Assembly: GCA_037903475.1 (NCBI GenBank)
Contig: JBAJFG010000483.1
Coordinates: 1-64,000 of the forward strand
Length of the DNA stretch: 64,000 nt
Source: Ancylostoma caninum
Lineage: Eukaryota > Nematoda > Chromadorea > Rhabditida > Ancylostomatidae
Direction: 5' to 3'
The notes below the pieces were generated by a model. It was not told where the DNA came from. It ran no database searches and saw only the letters and a list, made by a program, of their open reading frames with translations. Both the position numbers and the translations under genes were made by a program. Below are positions 37,001-46,286 of the stretch, piece after piece (position 1 is the stretch's first letter; every line of letters starts with the position of its first letter).

Positions 37001-38849
37001 ACCCAAAAGTCAATTTCGTCTTATTTTCGCCTCGTGTTCCATTCAAAATTTTATCTGCTGTTATTTCAAGGTGCTAGACCATCTGAAAACCACCGTTGAG
37101 AGAAACCATACAAACACGGACGAGAGTTACAGGTTGGTGAGGCATCGACCAAGGCGATAACAGTTCTTCTTGATTCTTAGCAGATTTTCAAATCCATAAT
37201 TCATAATTTCCACAGTTTATACAGCTTATTCGTAGCATCAAAGCTGTTTGCTACCAGGTGTAGACGGATTATTGAGGTGGTTGAGTAGCGCCTTGATTCT
37301 AAGAGGTTTTGTGGCTCCCTTTTCCGTAGATCATGTTTTGGTACGGATCCGTATTCGTCCGACCTGCCCCTGGTGGTGCAATGGTAGGATGCTATCAAAG
37401 ATGAGACGTGGTAAGACACAGTACACGAAGCATCTGGCAGGGTCCATGAACATATAATGAGGTCATGAGTGGTGGACCGCAACTGGGCATTACAGAAGTA
37501 CATCAGACCAAGGAAGAAAAGCAAAATGGAGTCATCATCATACAAAAGAGGGAGGTAATACGTGTATACTAGGGCTGCGCGCTGCAAAAATTTCAGATTT
37601 CGTTAATCCATTAACTCGTTACGTTGCAGAAAAATGGCCGTTACGCATTAGTGCGTCAGTCCATTAATTCGTTAATTTGTTAGAGTGATGAGCCATATAA
37701 AAAACTGCGACTTCCAGTGAAGCTTCATGGACTCTCACCAGATGAACCGTAAATAAACAATGCAAGGACTACAGACATGATCAACATCGTGGGCAAATAA
37801 AAAACCAGCAATTCCGCTATTCATTGTATAGTTTTTTATTCCAAGATTAACAGCCCTTCTTTTATAATCGTCTCTACTGTAGAAAATAGTCACATCTACA
37901 AAAAAAAAAACGACACGCTAAAGATAAATCTGTCCACCTATCCAACCTGGTTGGCACAATAATCTTATTGAAGAGTGTAACATCCACATTTTTTTAAATC
38001 GATTTCTTCTGATCTTTCCGAATCGCATGGAATATTTCGGTTCTTGCACCGTTCATTGCCGTTCTCCAACAGCGAAAATAAATAATTGGCATTCAACTTG
38101 GGCTTACTTACAAAAGGGCACTCTTTGCAAATTAGCGTCGCTTATCTGCTCTTCCATAGCGTGACCAAGCTTTTCCTACGTCCTGAAATAGCTGGTAGAA
38201 GTTCGCTTCTGTGTCAAGCTCCTCTATTTCGAGCAGTTATTTTTTCTGTGCAGATTCGATTCTTCATAAGCGTAGATCTTTTCCATCTCATCGACTTCTG
38301 ATTGGAGCGATATTATGCATGCTTTTATTTGCGAAAGCCTTGACGTTTACAAATCTAGGTTTTCGGAGCATTTCCTGCAAATACAATATTTTAAGGCTAC
38401 TGTGGCCCATGGTTAGTTTTGGAGCTCAAACCCCTTGATACTCCTGTTGGGAGCAAGGCACGAATATACATACATATTTAGGGCACTAGGTCCCAAGGCT
38501 AGGCTTACTCGCAGTTGTTGGAAGCAAGGTGCGAGAATGCCCCGAAAAAAGAAACAAAAATCAAATTGAAACTAACACTCAGAATGTTTTAGTGTGGCAA
38601 AGATCTTGATTGTTTTTTTTTTTGAAATTACCACCTTCAGGGTCACAGGAGAGGAACGCTATCTCTCTAATTGGATGCTTACCACACAGGAGAAAATGGA
38701 AGAAGAACTGCGTGTACGAGCCCTTTCATTTTTCGCGTCGAATGTTTCAAACGTTTGATTTGAGTTTTTGTTTGTAGGATTATCGTGATCGTGTTTGGGA
38801 GATGACAAATCTGAATTACGACTACATTCGAAGATCAAAAGCGCTTTGA
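16013..38849 (+). CDS. Mucin-like/EGF receptor with multi-pass C-terminal region (5' incomplete)
   Basis: Likely one gene of at least about 1,900 residues. Exons: 16,013-19,420; 19,481-19,614; 22,048-22,142; 22,330-22,505; 22,643-22,754; 25,698 or 25,727-25,857; 26,930-27,019; 27,182-27,265; tentative 27,440-27,550, 27,874-27,950, 28,150-28,180 and 28,434 onward; 28,956-29,106; 29,150-29,202; 29,538-29,594; 30,175-30,246; 30,383-30,595; 32,511-32,617; 32,793-32,862; 32,924-33,130; 34,185-34,255; 35,975-36,065; 37,071-37,132; 38,641-38,713; 38,778-38,849. Phases match except in the two unresolved stretches (22.75-25.7 and 27.3-28.95 kb). Order: Cys-rich start, Ser/Thr mucin stalk, Cys-containing region, two EGF modules, about six hydrophobic segments, charged tail. 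Mucin stalk, EGF and seven-pass order recalls adhesion GPCRs, but the GPS/GAIN region, first helix and signal peptide were not found. It could instead be two adjacent genes. Confidence 0.6.
16471..16569 (+). repeat. Three 33-bp tandem repeats in the mucin exon
   Basis: Copies start at 16,471, 16,504 and 16,537 with an exact 33-bp period. Each encodes an 11-residue unit close to STTTAGQGRQP. In-frame expansion typical of mucins. Confidence 0.9.
16810..17400 (+). repeat. Alternating 33-residue tandem repeats with 198-bp higher-order period
   Basis: GGTACCGA occurs at 16,855, 17,053 and 17,251, and TACAGTACGGATCAGTCATC or a close variant at 16,951, 17,149 and 17,347. Each series has an exact 198-bp (66-residue) period, and the two are offset by 99 bp. 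The protein therefore has six 33-residue units (TDQSSKYVTGESRSPS-like) of two alternating types. Recent duplications of a two-unit block explain this. Confidence 0.9.
20455..20893. repeat. 439-bp palindromic MITE
   Basis: A perfect 15-bp inverted end CGTAGTAAAGTGTCA occurs at 20,455-20,469, with its complement at 20,879-20,893. The arms continue to pair more loosely (GCTGATCTCA motifs), and a second inner palindrome surrounds GTGAAGAGACGC near 20,660. It lies in the 2.4-kb intron after the mucin exon block. Confidence 0.85.
22841..23202. repeat. MITE with AAGGCAGCACCCACGA ends
   Basis: AAGGCAGCACCCACGA at 22,841 faces an inverted copy (TCGTGGGTGCTACCTT) ending at about 23,198. The same ends are seen at about 40,420, 58,490, 59,097 and, in a variant, at 59,749-60,211. 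A TTAA-type target is plausible. Coding-like frames on both strands inside it are probably element sequence. Confidence 0.7.
24520..25191. repeat. 672-bp terminal-inverted-repeat element
   Basis: Perfect 14-bp ends AAGGCAAGGTCCGG (24,520-24,533) and its complement (25,178-25,191) bound the element. A long inner palindrome pairs about 24,752-24,803 with 24,836-24,889 (ACGTACG, GTAGACAA, GCCGCG blocks). It has no transposase. It sits in an intron of the large plus-strand gene. Confidence 0.85.
25698..27265 (+). other. Two EGF-like modules
   Basis: Three exons joined in phase encode EGF 1 (CERCYSMGTAMC, then YTCVCKSGWSGFRC) and EGF 2 (MCELQNSACEGNDTC, then AYCSCDDGFGGLHC). Each has six cysteines in EGF order, with C-x-C and a Gly-rich turn before the last Cys. 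The start of the first exon is uncertain: a phase-2 acceptor at 25,697 joins directly to the exon ending 22,754, whereas the better GATTCAG acceptor at 25,726 needs another exon in between. Confidence 0.8.
28956..33130 (+). other. Multi-pass membrane exons of the receptor
   Basis: Successive in-phase exons carry hydrophobic runs: TSFLMFAGYLFLFLHHPAIL with ALAWYSTAVFFSL, ACSFVVVGGIVVAIGFG, LWLPLVCLNFIAALSATAYS, SIYFTCIGPWLLGTFWLL, and LMLVFSCLRSLCSILHSAF. A loop exon carries an N-glycosylation site (GNST). A 61-bp intron (32,863-32,923) separates the last helix from the tail. The pattern (conserved-looking Cys before helix 3, Trp-Cys loop before helix 5) resembles secretin/adhesion receptors, but this is inference. 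Confidence 0.65.
30990..31571 (+). mobile_element. Penelope-like element fragment (GIY-YIG end), frameshifted
   Basis: A frame at about 31,000-31,311 contains a Cys-rich segment (CSEAGCQCC) followed by GTVYLIKC. After a frameshift near 31,293 it resumes as YVGETMRPLRKRLDEH and runs to 31,568. The Cys cluster, GIY-like strand, YVGET and R-x3-R-x3-H match the C-terminal GIY-YIG endonuclease of Penelope-like retroelements. The reverse transcriptase part is absent. It lies inside the 1.9-kb intron between two transmembrane exons (30,595-32,511). Confidence 0.75.
34915..35183 (-). repeat. tRNA-derived SINE
   Basis: The minus-strand head (35,183-35,111, 73 nt) has an A box TGGCGCAGTGGTAAGAGG and a good B box GGTTCGATCCC, with ends GGGCGCG and CGCCC able to pair. 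The anticodon arm is not standard, so it is not a working tRNA. An unrelated body follows to about 34,915. It is inserted in an intron of the large plus-strand gene. Confidence 0.7.
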
Positions 38850-38984
38850 TTCCTTATTGTATCCCTCAATGGAACGTGGTTTCTGGACACGTTTAATCTA
38901 CTTTGTCTTAGCAAGTACTATTTACATCGTGCAGTCGATACGTTTCTACAGTGTGAATGCCGTGATAGCGGCTCGTTTCAGGTA

Positions 38985-39375
38985 CAGTGAGCGTCGATGG
39001 TGGTGCGTTTTTCGCCGACTCGAGAAGCACGTGACGCGACCGCGCCGCTCGCGCTGGAATCCTCATCGATCACCAAACTATGTTTTCTTGGTAGTTAACA
39101 TCAAATACGACGAAAAACTATCAAGAGTACCCAGGTTTATAGCATGTTCCAAACGTGACAATAGTAACCGTGCGGGTAACCTGTTTTTCTCTGATTCCTC
39201 TCCAATTGCTGCACACTTTCCCCCGTTGTTTTCCTCTCTGCTGTCTTCCCAACTAACGTCCATGGCGAAGCGCACTATACCACCACGACTGCGATTTCAG
39301 CGTGAGCGGCGCCGCGGCGCGGCGGCGCTGCATACTTCTCGTGTCTGTGAAAACCAACACTGCCGCTGATACGGC
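38985..39375. repeat. GC-rich foldback MITE downstream of the receptor
   Basis: The left arm near 38,995-39,060 (GCCGACTCGAGAAG, GCGCCGCTCGCGCTGGAAT) pairs with 39,288-39,360. It is related to the element at 58.56-58.80 kb. It produces a spurious 170-codon plus frame. Confidence 0.6.
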
Positions 39376-39407
39376 CCTCTAACATCGCCGACATAACAAA
39401 CTATGCG

Positions 39408-39421
39408 AATAAATGTTTATT
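39408..39421. other. Back-to-back polyadenylation signals
   Basis: AATAAA on the plus strand (39,408-39,413) and AATAAA on the minus strand (39,416-39,421) lie 2 bp apart. They sit between the convergent receptor gene (stop 38,849) and the Ig gene (stop 39,505). Confidence 0.55.
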
Positions 39422-39504
39422 GCATAAATTTGGATTTGATTTCTGCTGTAATACTAAATCGAAATATAGTTCTGAACTGAAAGAAGAAGGAGACAGGAAT
39501 ATAT

Positions 39505-41185
39505 TTACAATGGTAGCAGTTGTGCGGATGCGACAGCTCGTCCAACTTCATTTTCACAGAGCACAGTGAAGGTTCCTAAATGTATACACAATGGAAAACG
39601 TATAGGCGATTAGACGTCATGAAAACCTGAGGTCAGAGAAAAAAACTTATGAAGTGGTGCAAATTAGTGGTGAACTCACCAAAATGATGCGGCATTACGT
39701 ATGGGACTGTAAGTCGGCAGACATCGGCAGTATCATCAACTTGGACGTCGTTAAAGCGCATTTTCTCGTCGTTAAACAGCCAACACACCTATAATAATCA
39801 GATTCCGAGTTTCACTGAACACCCACAAACCAGCTACTCCTATGATTGAGAGGATGGTGGGAGAAACCCCAATTTGTTTTAGTACGGTTTTCACAACACG
39901 TGCAGCTTTTTCAAGATTTCGCGTGCTTTTACTTGTTTTCAATAAATCATCCAAGCGAAATTTCTGAAACGAAGTTTTTTTCGTGTCTCAGGGTTTCGAG
40001 TCAAAATTTGTTTTCCACATTTAATGCTAAAACTGCACGAAACAGTCCTCAAGTCAACGGAACCCATTTCCCGTGTGGGGAGTGGTCGGCCATTGAAGTA
40101 ATGTATCTCAGCATGGAATCATCAGTGATAACAAATAAAGTACTATTGATTAACCGTGGCAGAGTGTTATGGACCGATATGACATTAGTGGTTCATCTGC
40201 AGCTCCCGTCAGCCATTTTCGCACCACAGAATACCGCCCATCTGCTCTGCCGCGCCGCACCAGCTACGCGGCGCGGTGCGGGAGCCGCCGGGATTATTGC
40301 TTCCCATATGTTCTCATAATTTTTCTTTGCGACCTTATTTTGATTAAGAAATGCTTGGGTCAGCACAGCAAAACGTCAATGCCAGACTTCCGTCAGTCGA
40401 ATACGAAAATTTTCGTGGATGCTGCCTTTAAAATATACAATAGTCATAATCTAAAAATTTCCGTTTCCCAAAAAGAAAATTTACTCACCTTTGGTCGTGG
40501 ACTACCGAGCAGCACGCAGTCAAACACTGCCTTTCCACCTACATGCACTCGAACGTCACCAAATACCTGAAAAGCCCAAGGTATAGAAATGCTAATCGTT
40601 ACTGCACACCCGAAAACAAAGCTGCGCTGCACCACCTACGCGGCGCGGCAGACCAGCTGGGCGTTGTGGTATTCGGTCGTTGCCATGATCGCCGCTTTAC
40701 CTCAAGTTCTCACGGCTAATTTCTACATATTGATCATTCTCACGCACCCTTGCATTTTCGGGAACAAAAGCGGCAACCCCGCCATCGCCAGGCAGTCACA
40801 GCGCTCAGTTGGTCTGCCGCGCCGCGCAGGTGGCACGGCACGGCCCTATTTTCAGGCACATAATAACCACTGACCCCCATTTACCCCTAAATCTGCTAAT
40901 AGTCGCTTTTCAGATTACTCAACGCAGTCGCATAGTTTACCTTAAGAAACTCCGGAGCATAATTCCACGGATTTTGAGCGTACTTGTTCTTTGGGATCTC
41001 ATATGCGAGTTGATTTACTTGCTAAACAAAGAGCGTACACATTTTTACAAAAATCCCCACGCTAGAAAATATATTACCTTAGTGAGTGGACTGTGTTGTG
41101 GAACGGGGCGAATTACACCATCAATACAGTCCACATTCAGATTACTGTAACTTCGTGGCGGTGGACGCGGTGAATAGCGATCCAT
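39505..41185 (-). CDS. Small protein with a single C-terminal Ig (I-set) domain
   Basis: Five exons (41,185-41,078; 41,021-40,941; 40,566-40,489; 39,788-39,680; 39,575-39,505) close in phase to 148 residues. A Pro/Arg-rich N-terminus (MDRYSPRPPPRSYSN) precedes an Ig fold. Cys80 is in KAVFDC, Trp92 in VCWLFNDEKM and Cys132 in TFTVLCENEVG. The 52-residue Cys-Cys spacing and G-x-A-x-F-x-C / Y-CENEVG pattern fit I-set domains of muscle and cytoskeletal proteins. There is no signal peptide or helix, so it may be intracellular. The ATG follows a TATATGTAG acceptor by two bases, so this is either a trans-spliced start or an internal exon of a larger gene. AATAAA (minus) lies 84 bp past the stop. Introns 2 and 3 carry MITEs. 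Confidence 0.85.
40205..40856. repeat. Cluster of GCGCGGC-core palindromic MITE copies
   Basis: At 40,205-40,290 (CTCTGCCGCGCCGCACCAGC), 40,624-40,690 (GGCGCGGCAGACCAGCTGGG) and 40,805-40,856 (GGTCTGCCGCGCCGCG), copies of one palindromic family lie in introns 2 and 3 of the Ig gene. A GGCAGC-type MITE end (GGATGCTGCCTTTAAA) is at about 40,412-40,428. Confidence 0.7.
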
Positions 41186-41319
41186 ACCTACATATAAACA
41201 ATGTCATAAATCCGGATATCTTCATTTTTTAGTGGTATATGGGTGATACTAGCACGGGGAATGACTTTTATCCAGGAAAGAAAATGAGAAACCTCAGAGT
41301 TGAAGAGATATTGCACGAA

Positions 41320-41560
41320 CATAAAATAACGAGAGCTTCACAAGCTACAGGGATCTTCAGAAGGTCGTGTGCAGGGGGCGGAACTGCGGCGCGACTCTCG
41401 TGGGCAGAGACACAGATGCTCAGCATGTGGATCTGGTTTCTCTGCTTCTGCCAGCAGCAGACAACCCGAGTGCCACGCCGCGTCGCGATCCCGCCCCTTG
41501 CACACGGCGGTTTGAAATTCCCTGTAGCTATTATTAGAGAGGAAATTTGGTGTTCTGATG
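41320..41560. repeat. 240-bp foldback repeat
   Basis: GCTACAGGGATCTTCAGAAG and GTGTGCAGGGGGCGG at the left pair with CCGCCCCTTGCACAC and the following AATTCCCTGTAGC at the right. It lies just 5' of the Ig gene. Confidence 0.75.
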
Positions 41561-44500
41561 AAAGAGAATGGAGAAACATGATGTAGAAAAGGTGACAGCG
41601 CCTAAAGCTACACACCTTTCATATATCTGAACGCATGTGCGCATTGTATGCAAGATGTCTTCAGTGAATATTAATAAATAATAAGAGGTAAATATTATGT
41701 TATACAATAGGGACAACAATAGTAATGAATAGATAAATATAAAAAAGAGACATAACAATAAATAATTTGAACTCCGTCTAACTCCAACGCATGTTGGAGA
41801 AAATCAAATGATGCCCAAGTTCCCACCGGGAATACCCACGATATTTGTGATAAGTATGACCAGCATCTGTTGAGGACCATTTCTCGTGCAAATCGAAACG
41901 ATCACGTTTCAAAGGAAAACCAACGAAGTATGCTGTTTCATGTAAAATACCGAAGACATTCGAGATGAATGTGCATAAAACTCCCGATCACAAGTTCTCG
42001 TATGTGTAGATCCATAACTTTTTTAGAGATCAGTAGGCAAAATCATCAAAAAACGTAGCATTAGCGGCTGTTTCCAATATGAGCAGTTCCATTTCAATAA
42101 ATACTGCCTGTAGTGGAAAAAGTAGATGATAACATAATTATAACTGTACTATTATACGTCGAAAGTTCGAGTAAAATGGTAAGTTGAGAAGAAACGCTGG
42201 GATCTCCACCACAAGATAGACCGACAGTGTCGAAATTTCAAGAATTTGAAACAATTGCAAGATGTCTCTAAGCATAATGATAAATAATGGTAAAAATAAT
42301 TCATCAGAAATTGGAGTCCACAGAAATTTTAGCGATTTTAGCTCACCTCGCCACCCCCCCCCCCTGCATCCCCTCCCGCACTCCCGCTGCCCATGATTTC
42401 CAGAGCGATTTTTCCTCGTGTTCCACAAGGCAGTAAACTCAAGAATAAATCGAGGAGGTGATTGATTTTTTTTGCATAGAATTCTGGCTGCGTGACAAAT
42501 GGTGCGCTGCTGGGCTCTGATTGGTCGGTTCATGTACAGGGGCCGCAGCCTTTGAAGGTGCGACCTATGCTGTGGGGAAATGAGCAAGTTTTCAAAGCTT
42601 GAGTGGAACAGATGAATGCTATAGGAATCCACAAAGTGTGAGAAGGAAGTGGTCAGCGCGGTCATTTAATGTGCCTACTTTGGAGGAATAAACAAGCATA
42701 CGCATGCGGTGCGGTCGCGTGGCGGCCTACGTCTTGACCTACCCCTAGAATTCTGTAGAATTCGCTTGGCTGTGATCTCTCAATTCTGGGTTTCTGCTTG
42801 GAACTACTGGGATCCATTGTAACTGGAAGGTTTCCTCACCACTACCTTCAAACAAATAGAACATTCCTAACCCCATCCCCGCCCTCTCCTTTTTTGTTCG
42901 GCAGCGTGGAACAACGGAAGTATTCTGTACATCAAGTATACCAAGTATAGCGAGTGAATAATCCAGAGATTTCACAGCAAATCAATAAAAAGCGGTAAAA
43001 TACATGACGTTTGGGAAACATGTATGTAAGACTCGACCAAGTAGAAATAAATCGCCAAGGACCCAGAGTTCAGCCATAAAAGTAACCCATTCCAGTGAAA
43101 TCTGCTCGAGAATACACGTGTTCGGCATCTGCCGGAGCAAAACAGCGTCATTTACTGACAGATGTCTTCAAAAGTCCCATTTAATTCGTCTATTGCTCTA
43201 GAAGGAGGAGTACTACCTCGAATGTTTCTCAGGGACTACGTGGCGGGAAATTATCGTGTCAGCAAAACAAGTCGCTCCGTTCCAATCCTCAAAAAATCCG
43301 AGAAAATGCAATGAAAAATGAGCGAGTACGGTAAAACAAACTGGTACAATAGTGGAGACATACAAAGGGTAAGCAACCAAACATCCAGAAACATGTTAAA
43401 CCAAATAGATCAACAATCTATCAAAAATCGATATCGATCAGTGCGAAAATCACATGTAGCTCGGTGGATTGCTATGCGGACTGAGTGAAGAACAAACATC
43501 GAGAAGACGCGCCACCGGAAATGAGAAAAGAATGTCAACTGTGTGAGATAGTGTGCTACGGCAAGAGTCGCCAAGAAACAGACAGACGGAAAAAGTGGCC
43601 AGTATTTTTTTGGGTGTCATCTTGGCGAACTGGTTGGATTTCGCTGGAATCAGCTGATTGTTGGAGAACATTGCTCAGTCAGGCAGTTGATCTAGCGAGT
43701 AATTTGCCTTTCGGGCTTGGCCGAGCGTTCGATCATCGAATGATTCGAAGTTCATTTGGTTCACAATTTCTACTGTGACGAAATTAATGTTCTAGAATGT
43801 ACTGCAGATAAAGTGGACAACTCAGGACCCCAAAAATAAGTTTCTGATCGCATCTGAAACTTGCTACCTCAAAAGCTTGTTGACAACTTGCTTTTGTCAG
43901 ACTGTCATTGAAAAAAGGCGAGAACAAGTTGTCGACAAGCTTCTGGGCGGACAACATGTCGACAAGGAAGTATGAAAACAAGTCGTCGACGAGCTTTTGG
44001 GTGAGCAAGTTTCCGATGCGATCAGAAATTTGTTTTGTGGTCCTGAGAAGGATCAGATAAGAAGAGTACTTACGTGGATAGATTCTACTACAGTATCCTA
44101 CAGTACCTTAGCTACAGAGGCATTTAGCATTTGATCTGCTCCGTATAGAGTCATATGTATCATATTGCCGAAAGAAAAAGGACGGGACGAAGATCCTGAG
44201 CTTACATCATTGTGAGAATTGGGGTCGGCTTTAGAATTTAACTATATCCATGCAGTTTTTACATGATTTTACCGTTCTCTATGTCCAGTATTGGAAAAAG
44301 GAGAAAGAAGACAATATGAAAGATGTCATATGGATAAGAAAAATCAAAAATGAGGGAAATATAACGAGACCCAAGTTCAAAATTACTGAAAAAACAACTA
44401 CAAAATCATGGAATCAAGGACGCCTCGTGAATAGCTTACGATGTCGCAATGGAAAATCAGCCGAAAATGCCTGTAACCGGCCGGATTTCCTCCCTAATAA

Positions 44501-46286
44501 CGCAATGCAACCAGCACTCATTAGAGGATTGTTCCTGTTTTTCGAAGCATTAGCAAGATTCCCAGCTAGGATCAAAAACCCTCATTGAAACGGCTAATTC
44601 CCCATGTTCATGCTAATTCCGGCTCTTCTCTGGATTCCTACTAACCGCTCTCTTCTAGGGGAACTCCAGTGTGACTACAGAAGCAGAAAATTTTAATTTC
44701 ACCTGTAAGGATGATGACTAGAGCCTGTGACAATATTAAAACCAGGCTATTTCAGCCCACCCCGTGGTGTTTACCGAGTGGGCGTGGCCTCGGCACCTAC
44801 GCAACCCTGAAGATTCTTGGCTAGTACTGTACGAATTTTTTTTTGCTCGCATGGAATGTTTCGCACATTTTTCCAGAGAAAAGGCTTTGTAGTACACCAT
44901 CCTAGCCATTTTCTTAAATCTAGGACCGTAACTCCAACAGAAGGGATGCCAAGAGTTCTTTTGGTGAACGTAAAACAATTGTGCGGCACTCGCCAATTTG
45001 TAAATATCCTGTGCTGGTCGGTGCTTTGTGGATTTCACAGTGTAACGTCTACGTGCACTTTTTTGGCATGCAGCCTAACTGTGAGAGCTAGCGCCGAGTG
45101 CTAAAATCTTGGGACCCACTCGTCACTGGGCACGAAGAGCTTTTGAGCAAGAATAATAATGTTATACTGTAAATGAGCAGAAAAAAGATAGGATGGAGTG
45201 GAACGGATAATTGAGGTGGTCCTTCTGGCAGCTTGTAATTTATTTATTTATTTATTTTCACTACACTGTGCGAAGGGCACAATGCTACCCCTCAGAATGA
45301 GGGTAACAAAGAAAGTGACGAATGTGAAGGAGTGTTTTGGAAGTTCAGTGCAAGTTTATACTTCACTAATTCACTTGCATCATTTGTATCGCAGGCTAAA
45401 TGAGGCGATCACGTATCGAATCTTAATCCACGCCTTAATGTCCTCACTGCCACTCGAAAATCATTGGGCAGAGGCAAACTTTATTTAAAAGTCTAAGTCT
45501 TCAAAAAAACATTCGATTAACTCTTTAGTTATTTTATTGTATTCAAGTTACTAAATTTTCAAAACCTACTAATTCCAAAACAATTTAATCATTAAAATCC
45601 TAATGAATTACACAAATTTAATTGAAATTTATAACATAAACAGTTATAAAACTAAAAATATAAGTACTTCAACTTTTACTATTCACAACGTAAATATTTC
45701 ATTACATATTTTTTTTGCCGCCTGCCTGACTTCTACCTGTGCAACTACAGTTATCATTCATTATTTTCTTTCTAACTCTGTTCACATTCTGTTTTTTTTT
45801 TCTTTGTAAGTTCCGTATTTCCTAATGTTCAACGGTTACTAATCTAGCACGCCTATGTGCGTAATAAATAAATCAATAAATAAATAAATTTTTAATGAAA
45901 ATTACATAAACTGATATCCTAAAACTCGTTTTTCCAACCCTAAAATTTTGTAGCTTTCAATCTTCAACCTTCATCGGCTACGGTCCTTCTATAACCTTAT
46001 CTGAGAAGACACTTTACAACATTTACGGTAACTTCTACGTCCTAGGTGGCACTTCTTACAAGTCATTTATTGATTTTCGCCCAGATTGTGCAGCATTCGT
46101 CTAGCAGCGGCATTTTAAAAAACCCTAAATTATAGCGGAACGCGCCAAAAAGCCAGCTGGACGGTCTAACAGTGGCACCAGAGTGACGAGATAAGTATAG
46201 ATAGACCTTTCGTAATCCAGCAATCACCATGTAATATACATAACTAGCACTACTGCTAAAAATAGAGATCGATAGATCTTTATTAA
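41561..46286. other. No confident gene
   Basis: Several long frames (minus 42,138-42,665; minus 42,745-42,975) have no motif and no supporting splice chain. The second has plausible composition and could hold an upstream exon of the Ig gene. Simple ATTT/AATA repeats occur near 45,240 and 45,870. Confidence 0.4.
43821..44046. repeat. 226-bp foldback repeat
   Basis: CTCAGGACC at the left (43,821) with TTTCTGATCGCATCTGAAAC recurs inverted at the right (ending about 44,046). The arms also share AAAGCTTGTTGACAACTTG-like blocks. Confidence 0.75.

Noticed and set aside
37366..37480. tRNA-like A box GGTGGTGCAATGGTAGGATGC
   Set aside because: No proper B box or paired stems; too weak to call a tRNA or SINE.
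38857..39369. 170-codon plus open frame directly after the receptor stop
   Set aside because: It covers a GC-rich foldback repeat, so the frame is a by-product of repeat sequence.
42138..42665. 175-codon minus open frame
   Set aside because: Low-complexity Gly/Arg patch from a C-run, no domain and no conserved-looking exon boundaries.
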